In this document: in pieces, positions 44,462 to 52,598 of the stretch
Layout: every line of letters begins with the position of its first letter
Position numbering within the stretch: position 1 is the stretch's first letter
From: Coenobita brevimanus
Taxonomy: Eukaryota; Arthropoda; Malacostraca; Decapoda; Coenobitidae
NCBI GenBank assembly: GCA_032717465.1
Contig: CM064667.1
Location: forward strand, 4,040,589 to 4,104,588
Reading direction: 5' to 3'
DNA: 64,000 bases
The notes under the pieces: model-generated
What the model was told of the DNA's origin: nothing
Database searches by the model: none
The model's input: only the letters and a program-made list of their open reading frames with translations
Position numbers and translations under genes: made by a program

Positions 44462-45244
44462 GTTCAGGTAGAGACGATCTATGGTCGCTCCCAAGGTGTT
44501 CCGGTAGAGACGATCTATGGTCGCTCCCAAGGTGTTCAGGTAGAGACGATCAATGGTCACTCCCAAGGTGTTCAGGTAGAGACGATCTATGGTCACTCCC
44601 AAGGTGTTCAGGTAGAGACGATCAATGGTCGCTCCCAAGGTGTTCAGGTAGAGACGATCTATGGTTGCTCCCAAGGTGTTCCGGTAAAGACGATCTATGG
44701 TCGCTCCCATCCTCGTGAGACGATCTATGGTCGCTCCGAGAGTGTCGTGGTAGGGACGACCTATTGTCGCTCCCTCCCTTGTGAGACGATCTACGGTCGC
44801 TCCGAGGGCGTGCACAGTAGAGAGACGTCCCCACGGCAGGAGACTGGAGCCCAGGCTTCCTGTCCCAGGGTGACCCAGACAGGCCGCCCAGCCTCCCCTG
44901 GTCTCTGTACCCTACGCCTGGCTCTAGAGCAAACGCACCTGACGGACCCCAGTGGAAGTCGCTGTGCAGCTCTCCCCCTGTCGGCGCCCCTAGACACTGG
45001 AGACCACAGTCCACAGGCTCTCTCGGCTCTCTCCAGGACACCCGGGCGTGATCTCTCTATGCCCCCACGACGCCGGGACCTATCACAGAGGTTCCTGGAG
45101 GTATTCGGCCCCAGTCCCGAGGGCCACATGCCTGAGCCAAGTCCGGAAGCCATGGGAAGTCCAGGACGCGAGAGGACGCCCTTACGAGCTATCCTGTGCC
45201 CTCTCGGCATGCCTCGCATTGACGGTGCCCCTAGCCCAGCATGA
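44462..45244 (+). CDS. U3-encoded ORF, LFGPSPEG family (B-type LTR copy 1)
   Basis: Open across the array (12-residue units of the form VETIYGRSQGVP) and then LRLALEQTHLTDPSGS (~44925), SAPLDTGDHSPQ (~44990), TPGRDLSMPPRRRD (~45045), FLEVFGPSPEG (~45095), ERTPL and a stop at 45242-45244. The matching frames of the other two B-type copies continue 10 to 14 codons further to a CLSP end, so this copy has gained an early stop (GGA to TGA). Function unknown. The aligned blocks with the A-type ORF (LxLExTHLxDP, SPxLxAP, TPGRDL, LFGPSPEG, ERTPL) are in the same order. Confidence 0.45.
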   Translation, partial: VQVETIYGRSQGVPVETIYGRSQGVQVETINGHSQGVQVETIYGHSQGVQVETINGRSQGVQVETIYGCSQGVPVKTIYGRSHPRETIYGRSESVVVGTTYCRSLPCETIYGRSEGVHSRETSPRQETGAQASCPRVTQTGRPASPGLCTLRLALEQTHLTDPSGSRCAALPLSAPLDTGDHSPQALSALSRTPGRDLSMPPRRRDLSQRFLEVFGPSPEGHMPEPSPEAMGSPGRERTPLRAILCPLGMPRIDGAPSPA

Positions 45245-45797
45245 TCACCGATGACATGTTCCCGCCTATCCCCCTGATGAATACGTGTGATATTGTAACA
45301 TGCGTGATTTAGGTTAAGTGTGATTTCCCCTAATGTAAGTATTGTGCTGTGATTTCACATAGTGAATATCGGGGTAAATCAGATCACAGTGAGAAGTTAA
45401 AGGACGAGAGTGTGGAACAAGATCTGATTGACTATACGTGTGAGTGACATCTCTGTTATACATTTAATAAGCCTGTGCCTATAAAGACATACCCCCATTA
45501 CTGTGAAGGAATATTGTGAACGGAAGTATTAATAGTATTCTCTCCTTCCCCCATGCTACCCATAAATCTTGTTTACCACCCGCTCTCACTCCCATATCTC
45601 AAGTAAGTGTAAATCAAGGATAAAATCAATTACCAAAGTATTTTGGCTAGTGGAAACCATATAAACTTCACGGCTAATATCTGCCGCCTTCCAGTATTAC
45701 CCTAACTTTCCCCTAGCCGTCACGAGTCACTTCCCGCACCTCCCCTATCTCCTCCTAGTGAGTCTCAACCCCCTCCCCGCGCCCCCGCGTGCGCGCC

Positions 45798-45805
45798 TAT
45801 ATATA
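45798..45805 (+). promoter_or_regulatory. TATA box of B-type LTR copy 1
   Basis: TATATATA in GCGCGCCTATATATACTGCA, followed ~50 bases later by the shared GTATCAGAGAAG leader. The same site is at 48421-48428 (TATATTTA) and 52223-52230. It places the ORF and array in U3. Confidence 0.6.
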
Positions 45806-46096
45806 CTGCACTCCTGATACACTAGGATTGTTTGTGTTGTCATTAGTATCAGAGAAGTAAGTATCCTGCGAGATACACATATCCTAGATAAGGTTTTATA
45901 TTGCTACATATTGTGCTGTAATATCTACTTATTTGTCCTGTGTCTGACTGTGGTAATATACGTGTAAAGGTTGTTGGCTAGAGTTTTTGTGTCCTGCCTC
46001 TCTTTACTGCACTAGCTCCGTTCTCGAAAGAGGACCCCACTCCACGTTAGGTGAAATGGGAACAAGAAGTCGAGCCTAATTTCACCTAGCATTACA

Positions 46097-46304
46097 AGAA
46101 CATTTGTGGAAAATGCGTATTGAGTGACTTGGACCAATACTACAGCCATCGCTCCAGTAAAATAGTTTTAAATTACCCCCAAACCGAATACTATCATCCG
46201 TAACTTATTCACAATTCGCACGACCTTTTATCCTTGAAGGCACGGCTAACATGAATGAAATAAAACACAATAGACTCTTGGAAAATTAGATATCCAGTTA
46301 ATCT
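46097..46304. other. Fragment resembling the 54 kb foldback core
   Basis: CATTTGTGGAAAATGCG followed by TTGGACCAAT and CAGCCAT-GCT-CAGTAAAA matches 54049-54115 with moderate divergence. It lies between the end of B-type LTR copy 1 and the 3' interior of the next element. No coding frame. Confidence 0.45.
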
Positions 46305-46620
46305 CAAAGCGACAGACAACAGTTCATTTCAGAACTCAGGGACCCTAAAATGCGTGGCTTAAAAAACAGTGCCCCCGAGAAATACATAGTACCCCCGACG
46401 ACAGGGCAACCCAAACACAGCTTAGTGTGCCCGAGGATGTGCCGACATCCCCACACGGACCCCACGGGGTAGCCGCCGCCAGTCACCACCACTCCCAGCA
46501 ACAGCGACATATGTAAGCCTGGGCCGTGCGCCCCTGTGTCATGCAGCCACCATGCCGTCGCCACCGTAGGAGGACACTACCTTCGTGGAGTGGAATTGTT
46601 GAGTCAGCTAGGGGTGGAGT
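46305..46620 (+). other. 3' interior of a B-type element
   Basis: Shares CGTGGCTT-AAAAACAGTGCCCC, ACCCCCGACGACAGGGCAA and CACACGGACCCCACGGG with 50332-50610, and ends in purine-rich AGGGGTGGAG before the LTR. No supported frame; stop codons interrupt the frame that is open in the 50332-50610 copy. Confidence 0.5.
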
Positions 46621-46623
46621 TGA

Positions 46624-47883
46624 AAAAGACACTCTAGACAGGCCCCTCTGGTAGAGACGATCTATGGTCGCTCCCATCCTCGTGAGACGATCTATGGTCG
46701 CTCCGAAAGTGCCCCGGTAGAGACGATCTATGGTTGCTCCCATCCTCGTGACACGATCTATGGTCACTCCGAAAGTGCTCCGGTAGAGACAATCTATGGT
46801 CGCACCCCTCATCGTGAGACGATCTATGGTCGCTCCGAAAGTGCTCCGGTAGAGACGATCTATGGTCGCTCCCATCCTCGTGAGACGATCTATGGTCGCT
46901 CCAAAAGTGCTCCGGTAGAGACGATCTATGGTCGCTCCCATCCTCGTGAGACGATCAATGGTCGCTCCGAAAGTGCTCCGGTAGAGATGATCCATGGTTG
47001 CTCCCATCTTCATGAGACGATCTATGGTCGCTCCGAAAGTGCTCCGGTAGAGACGATCTATGGTCGCACCCCTCATCGTGAGACGATCTATGGTCGCTCC
47101 GAAAGTGCTCCGGTAGAGACGATCTATGGTCGCTCCCATCCTCGTGAGACGATCTATGGTCGCTCCAAAAGTGCTCCGGTAGAGACGATCTATGGTCGCT
47201 CCCATCCTCGTGAGACGATCAATGGTCGCTCCGAAAGTGCTCCGGTAGAGATGATCCATGGTTGCTCCCATCTTCATGAGACGATCTATGGTCGCTCCGA
47301 AAGTGCTCCGGTAGAGACGATCTATGGTCGCTCCGAAAGTGCTCCGGTAGAGACGATCTATGGTCGCTCCCCTCCTCGTGAGACGATCTGTTGTCACTCC
47401 GAGGGTGTGCAGAGAGAGGTGAGTGGAGAGACGTCCCCACGGCAGGAGACTAGAGCCCAGGCTTCCTGTCCCAGAGTGACCCAGACAGGCCTCACAGCCT
47501 CCCCTGGTCTTGGTTCCCTACGCCTGGCTCTAGAGCAGACGCACCTGACGGACCCCAGTGGAAGTTGCTGCCGCAGCCCTCCCCTGTCGGCGCCCCTAGA
47601 CGCTGGACACCGCAGCCCACAGTCTCTCTCGGTTCTCCCCAGGACACCCGGGCGTGATCCCTCTACGCCCCCACGACGCCGGGACTTATCACAGAGGTTC
47701 CTGGAGCTATTCGGCCCCAGTCCCGAGGGCCACAAGCCTGAGCCAAGCCCAAAAGCCACGGGAAGCCCAGGACGCGAGAGGACGCCCTTACGAGTTATCC
47801 TGTGTCCTCTCGGCACGCCTCGCATTGGCGGTGCCCCTAGCTCGGCAGGATTGCCGATGACATGTTCCTGCCTATCCCCCTGA
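46624..47883 (+). CDS. U3-encoded ORF, LFGPSPEG family (B-type LTR copy 2)
   Basis: The frame is open from 46624 through the whole array to a stop at 47881-47883 (CSCLSP end). After the array come LRLALEQTHLTDPSGS (~47525), SAPLDAGHRSPQ, TPGRDPSTPPRRRD, FLELFGPSPEG (~47700) and ERTPL. It is the longest intact member here, about 419 codons if read from the LTR start; the first ATG in frame is at 46987, inside the array, so the true start may lie in a spliced upstream exon or the frame may be uninitiated. Length differs between LTR copies only through array unit number. Confidence 0.45.
   Translation, partial: KRHSRQAPLVETIYGRSHPRETIYGRSESAPVETIYGCSHPRDTIYGHSESAPVETIYGRTPHRETIYGRSESAPVETIYGRSHPRETIYGRSKSAPVETIYGRSHPRETINGRSESAPVEMIHGCSHLHETIYGRSESAPVETIYGRTPHRETIYGRSESAPVETIYGRSHPRETIYGRSKSAPVETIYGRSHPRETINGRSESAPVEMIHGCSHLHETIYGRSESAPVETIYGRSESAPVETIYGRSPPRETICCHSEGVQREVSGETSPRQETRAQASCPRVTQTGLTASPGLGSLRLALEQTHLTDPSGSCCRSPPLSAPLDAGHRSPQSLSVLPRTPGRDPSTPPRRRDLSQRFLELFGPSPEGHKPEPSPKATGSPGRERTPLRVILCPLGTPRIGGAPSSAGLPMTCSCLSP
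46651..47400 (+). repeat. Hairpin minisatellite with 264-bp higher-order repeat
   Basis: Units based on GAGACGATCTATGGTCGCTC alternate two linkers, forming 66-base pairs (VETIYGRSHPR/ETIYGRSESAP in frame). Four 66-base pairs form a 264-base block present twice in tandem: the diagnostic variants GTCGCACCCCTCATCGTGAG (46800 and 47064) and GATGATCCATGGTTGCTCCC (46986 and 47250) both recur at exactly 264 bases. Confidence 0.85.
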
Positions 47884-49552
47884 TCAATACGTGTGATACT
47901 GTAGCACGAGTGATTTAGGATAAGTGTGATTTCCCCTAATGTAAGTATTGTGCAGTGATTTCATATAGTGAATATCGGGGTAAATAAGATCACAGTGAGA
48001 AGTTAAAGGACGAGAGTGTGGAACAAGATCTGATTGACTGTACTTATGAGTGACATCCCTGTTATACAATTAATAAGCCTGTGCCGCCTGGAGATTCCCC
48101 TATAAAGACATACCCCCCTTTTACTGTGAAGGAATATTGTGAAAGGAAGTATTAATGGTATTCTCTCCCTCCCCCACGCTACCCATAAATCTTGTTTATC
48201 ACCCTCTTTCACTCCAATATCCCGAGTAAGTGTGAATCAAGAATAAAATCAATTACCAAAGTCCCTTGGCTAGTGGAAACCATATAAACTTCACAGCTAA
48301 TATCCGCCGCTCTCCAGTATTACCATAACTTTCCCCTAGCCGTCACAAGTCACTCCCCGCACCTCCCCTATCTCCTCCTCGTGAGACTCAACCCCCCCCC
48401 CCGCGCCTCCCGCGAGCGCCTATATTTACTGCACTCTTGATACACTAGGATTGATTGTGTTGTCATTACTATCAGAGAAGCAAGTATCCTGCGAGATACA
48501 CATATCCTAGACAAGGTTTTATATTGCTATGTATTGTGCTGTAATATCCGCTGATTTGTCCTGTGTCTGATTGTGGTAATATACGTGTAAAAGTTATTGC
48601 CTAGAGTTTTTGTGTCCTGTCTCTCTTTATTGCACTAAGCTCCGGTCTCGAAAGAGGACCCCGCTCCACGTTAGGTGAAATAGGAACGAGAAGTCGAGCC
48701 TAATTTCACCTAGCATTACAGACTGTTATGCTGAGTGTTTTTAGGTCGACTCCTCGTCCTAAAAACACTATTGACTGAGCGGGGTCCTCTTTCCGGACCG
48801 GAAGTAAAGCACCAACAAAGGAACAGGACATAAAAACTAGGCAGTACACCTTAACACATCTATTACCTTAATTCTAACACCGTTACAATATTACATAGAA
48901 TGATATTCTGGACAGGGGATACAGATATACAGAGTTACGTTAGGATAGCACTGGATATTCAACATACACTGTAATTACACTTAACAATGGGTTGGGGTTC
49001 TATAAGTGGAGGTGATTGTCTTTCATCAAAGCCCAAAAGGTCTCTGTTCACAGTCACAAGAGGAATATACAAGTTTAATAGTCTAGGGGAGGAATATTAC
49101 TATAAAAAGACAGGGGGACGGATCACTACAATTGACTTGTTCAACTAGGCGCGGTGACACTCCCCTGCGCGTACACTGAGAAGGGGGAACTCCTCTATTC
49201 TGGGCTGGGGGAACAACACTAAACTCACTATTTCCAAATTACTGTCTTTAACAAGGGGCAGGTGAGTTTGTGGGAATCATGAGCACTTATAGGTTGACTT
49301 CCTCTAGATCTCACTGTTACTCTATCACTGTTCCGGTTCCACTTTCTCGGGTATAGGAAGGGGTGTCACTGATCTTACCCGTTTTTCTGGGGCGATATCA
49401 CTCTGTCGCTTTATAGAGGGGACCTCCGGGGGCTCTACCCGTGGCGGGAATCACCGTACCCGCTGAGGGGAGACTCTACCTGGGTCCGATCCGCTGATGC
49501 GTTGCAGGGAGGCCCTCTTGCCTGGGGCCTCGACCTGGTGTAGACCCTCCTC

Positions 49553-50053
49553 TCAGGGTCTCGTCGTCGTGGTGCAGGGAAGCCCGCCTATGTGGGGCCT
49601 CGACCTGGTGTGGTGGCCCTCGGGACTGGGGCCAAACAGGCGGAGGAGGCGTGTCTGGCGTCGGAGGCTCCGGGGTGGGAGGAGGACAGCGTTGGTAGGC
49701 TGCTGGGCTCGCCTGGGGGTCCTGGGACTGTGGAGGTCTGTCAGGGGACGCGCCGTCAGGTGTGGGCTGCGGCCTCGTCTCCTGCGGGTGCCTGGGGGAG
49801 ACAAGAATTTCCCAGGAGTGGGAGGTAGGTCCCGACTGGAACTTGGTCTTTGCTCAGGTGACACCTTCAGGGCAACTCTCCTGAGTGGTGTCCAGCTACT
49901 CCTGCAGGAGTTGGCTGAAGATAGGAGACACACGGAGACCGTGTTCTCTCTCTTACACAGGGAGGGTAGCACGGAGACGACTCTCTCTCTTGTCTCCGAC
50001 ACAGCCGTGGCGCCAGGTTGGTTTACCCTGGGACCCACTTTGGCTTTATACAA
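49553..50053 (-). CDS. U3-encoded ORF, LFGPSPEG family (D-type LTR)
   Basis: 166 codons, ends with LLRLFGPSPEGHHTRSRPHI (~49650-49590) and a stop at 49553. Upstream SPHLTARPLTDLHSPRTP corresponds to the SPxLxAP...HSP(Q/R) block of other families. The first third is Ser/Arg-rich and not alignable. The LFGPSPEG coding DNA uses TTT and AGT, CCC where A-type uses TTC, AGC, CCT. Function unknown; ATG at 50053 not confirmed. Confidence 0.4.
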   Translation of the reverse strand: MYKAKVGPRVNQPGATAVSETRERVVSVLPSLCKRENTVSVCLLSSANSCRSSWTPLRRVALKVSPEQRPSSSRDLPPTPGKFLSPPGTRRRRGRSPHLTARPLTDLHSPRTPRRAQQPTNAVLLPPRSLRRQTRLLRLFGPSPEGHHTRSRPHIGGLPCTTTTRP

Positions 50054-50099
50054 GGGGCTCTTACCCTTGGGGTGGCTGAGGGTGCTGGCCCCTTATAAC

Positions 50100-50331
50100 T
50101 CACTATTGGGCCTCCTGCCCTGTTTGTGACAGAGGGTATTTCTCCCTCGTAGTTCACTAAAGGACCTCCTGTCCTGTTTGTGGCAGAGGGTATTTCTCCC
50201 TTGTGGCTCACTATGACAGAGAGTACTACCCCCTCGTGGCTCACCAGAGTTGTGGCAGAGGGTGGTGTTCCCTCGTGGCTCACTGTGGCAGAGGTGCGGA
50301 CACCTCGTGGCTCACCAAGGGACCTCCTGCC
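50100..50331 (-). repeat. Hairpin repeat array of D-type LTR
   Basis: Five degenerate units ending CGTGGCTCAC (plus sense). Their cores are short palindromes: GAGGGTATTTCTCCCTC, the same with a final T, GAGAGTACTACCCCCTC, GAGGGTGGTGTTCCCTC and GAGGTGCGGACACCTC. Stem sequence changes between units (GAGGG/CCCTC versus GAGGTG/CACCTC) while complementarity is kept. Unrelated in sequence to the A and B arrays but in the same LTR position. Confidence 0.65.
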
Positions 50332-50610
50332 TAAAACACGTGGCTTTAAAAACAGTGCCCCCGTAGAATACCATAGTACCCCCGACGACAGGGCAAGCCA
50401 AGAACAACGTAATGTGCCCACAGATACGCCGACACCCCCACACGGACCCCACGGGATGGCCGCCACCAGCCACCACCACTCCGGGCAACAGCGACACATG
50501 TCTACCAGGGCCGTGCGCCCCTGTGACATGCAGCCACCACGCCGCCGCCACTGTAGGAGAAGGACACTACCTTCGTGTAGTGAAATTGCTGAGCCAGCTA
50601 GGGGTGGAGT
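50332..50610 (+). other. 3' interior preceding B-type LTR copy 3
   Basis: Homologous to 46305-46620; ends AGGGGTGGAG. The frame of the U3 ORF is open through this segment (PRGSPRD..., MQPPRRRHCRRRTLP), so in this copy an ORF could start before the LTR. Confidence 0.5.
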
Positions 50611-51703
50611 TAGAAAACAGACTCCAGACGGCGCCCCTCTGGTAGAGACGATCTATGGTCGCTCCCAAAGTGTTCCGGTAGAGACAATCTATGGTCGCTC
50701 CCAAGGTGTTCCGGTAGAGATGATCTATGGTCGCTCCCAAGGTGTTCCGGTAGAGACCATCTATGGTCGCTCCCAAGGTGTTCAGGTAGAGACGATCTAT
50801 GGTCGCTCCCAAGGTGTTCAGGTAGAGATGATATATGGTCGCTCCCAAGGTGTTCCGGTAGAGACGATCTATGGTCGTTCCCAAGGTGTTCCGGTTGAGA
50901 CGATCTATGGTCGCTCCCAAGGTGTTCCGGTAGAGACGATCTATGGTCGCTCCCAAGGTGTTCAGGTAGAGACGATCTATGGTCGCTCCCAAGGTGTTCA
51001 GGTAGAGACGATCTATGGTCGCTCCCAAGGTGTTCAGGTAGAGACGATCTATGGTCGCTCCCAAGGTGTTCAGGTAGAGACGATCTATGGTCGCTCCCAA
51101 GGTGCTCCGGTAGAGACGATCTATGGTCGCTCCCATCCTCGTGAGACGATCTATGGTCGCTCCAAGAGTGTCGTGGTAGAGACGACCTATTGTTGCTCCC
51201 TCCCTCGTGAGACGATCTACGGTCACTCCGAGGGCGTGCACAGTAGAGAGACGTCCCCACGGCAGGAGACTGGAGCCCAGGCTTCCTGTCCCATAGTGAC
51301 CCAGACAGGCCTCCCAGCCTCTCCTGGTCTCTGTTCTCTACGCCTGGCTCTAGAGCAGACGCACCTGACGGACCCCAGTGGAAGTCGCTGCCGCAGCCCT
51401 ACCCTGTCGGCGCCCCTAGACGCTGGAGACCGCAGCCCATAGTCTCCCTCGGTTCTCCCCAGGACACTCGGGCGTGATCTCTCTACGCCCCCACGACGCC
51501 GGGACCTACCACAGAGGTTCTTGGAGCTATTCGGCCCCAGTCCTGAGGGCCACACGCTGGAGCCAAGTCCGGAAGCCACAGGGAGTCCAGGACACGAGAG
51601 GACGCCCTTACGAGCTATCCCGTGCCCTCTCGGCACGCCTCACATTGACGGTGCCCCTAGCCCAGCAGGATCACCGATGACATGTGCCTGCCTATCCCCC
51701 TGA
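50611..51703 (+). pseudogene. U3-encoded ORF, LFGPSPEG family (B-type LTR copy 3), with stop
   Basis: Array-encoded half, then LRLALEQTHLTDPSGS and SAPLDAGDRSP followed by TAG at ~51440-51442 where copy 2 has CAG (Gln). Beyond the stop, in the same frame, the family blocks continue: GRDLSTPPRRRD, FLELFGPSPEG (~51525), ERTPL, and a CACLSP end at 51703. Upstream the frame is open back into the element interior (an ATG at 50180 lies in the neighbouring D-type LTR and is probably not real). Confidence 0.45.
50641..51235 (+). repeat. 36-bp hairpin minisatellite in B-type LTR copy 3
   Basis: Fourteen regular 36-base units (GTAGAGACGATCTATGGTCGCTCC plus linker), then three shorter ones. Because 36 is a multiple of 3 and units lack stops, one plus and two minus frames are open across it. 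Linker variants (GTGTTCCG, GTGTTCAG) occur in runs, suggesting block duplication. Confidence 0.88.
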
Positions 51704-52598
51704 TGAATACGTGTGATATTGTAACATGAGTGATTTAGGTTAAGTGTGATTTCCCCTAATGTAAGTATTGTGCAGTGATTTCATATAGTGAATATCGGGG
51801 TAAATCAGATCACAGTGAGAAGTTAAAGGACGAGAGTGTGGAACAAGATCTGATTGACTATACGTGTGAGTGACATCTCTGTTATACAGTTAATAAGCCT
51901 GTGCCTATAAAGACATACCCCCATTACTGTGAAGGAATATTGTGAACGGAAGTATTAATAGTATTCTCTCCTTCCCCCACGCTACCAATAAATCTTGTTT
52001 ACCACCCGCTCTCACTCCCATATCTCAAGTAAGTGTAAATCAAGGATAAAATCAATTACCAAAGTATTTTGGCTAGTGGAAACCATATAAACTTCACGGC
52101 TAATATCTGCCGCCTTCCAGTATTACCATAACTTTCCCCTAGCCGTCACAAGTCACTCCCCGCACCTCCCCTATCTCCTCCTAGTGAGACCCAACCCCCT
52201 CCCGCGCCCCCGCGCGCGCGCCTATATATACTGCAATCCTGATATATTAGGATTGTTTGTGTTGTCATTGGTATCAGAGAAGCAAGTATCCTACGAGATA
52301 CTCATATCCTAGATAAGGTTTTATATTGCTATATATTGTGCTGTAATATCTGCTGATTTGTCCTGTGTCTGACTGTGGTAATATATGTGTAAAGGTTGTT
52401 GCCTAGAGTTTTTGTGTCCTGCCTCTCTTTATTGCACTAGCTCCGGTCTCGAAAGAGGACCCCGCTCCACGTTAGGTGAAATAGGAACGAGAAGTCGAAC
52501 GTAATTTCACCTAGCATTACACTGCCCTTAAGGGGTGTAACTATGGTCGTCACCACAAAGCTACCAGGGACTCATTTTATATCCGTCCCACCCCACTG

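Larger units (their letters stand above)
44462..46096 (+). repeat. B-type LTR, copy 1, 5'-truncated
   Basis: Starts inside the hairpin array and ends CACCTAGCATTACA at 46096. Contains ~10 array units (44462-44815), the U3 ORF, TATA box at 45798 and leader. Homologous to 46621-48720 and 50611-52521. Its U3 start is missing at the junction with Gmr1-like copy 3. Confidence 0.8.
46621..48720 (+). repeat. B-type LTR, copy 2
   Basis: About 2.1 kb, from TGAAAAAGAC to CACCTAGCATTACA. It is longer than its relatives because its hairpin array (46651-47400) has about 23 units. Three bases after its end a minus-strand LTR terminates (48724). Confidence 0.75.
48724..50331 (-). repeat. D-type LTR (minus strand), 5' end uncertain
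   Basis: On the minus strand it ends ...CTCAGCATAACA at 48724, resembling the CACCTAGCATTACA end of the B-type LTRs, and shares GGACCCCGCT-, GTCCTG- and TTTATGTCCTGTTCC-like leader blocks with the E-type LTR at 57465. It contains a distinct hairpin array (50100-50331) and the U3 ORF 49553-50053. TATA-like CTATAAAGC near 49412 (minus). The upstream end is cut at ~50331, where 3' interior sequence of the C LTR begins. Confidence 0.6.
50611..52521 (+). repeat. B-type LTR, copy 3
   Basis: About 1.9 kb, from TAGAAAACAGACTCC to CACCTAGCATTACA. The array at 50641-51235 has about 17 units, 14 of them 36 bases long. TATA box at 52223-52230. Highly similar to copy 1 downstream of the array. Confidence 0.8.

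Noticed and set aside
50641..51120. CRISPR-like array (36-base period)
   Set aside because: There are no unique spacers; linkers are two or three recurring variants. The context is a eukaryotic LTR.
50567..51260. Long minus-strand ORFs with 12-residue repeats (TIDRLYRNTLGA, DHRSSLPEHLGS) over the B-type arrays
   Set aside because: 36-base units without stops make several frames open on both strands. Only the plus frame continues into conserved non-repeat blocks.
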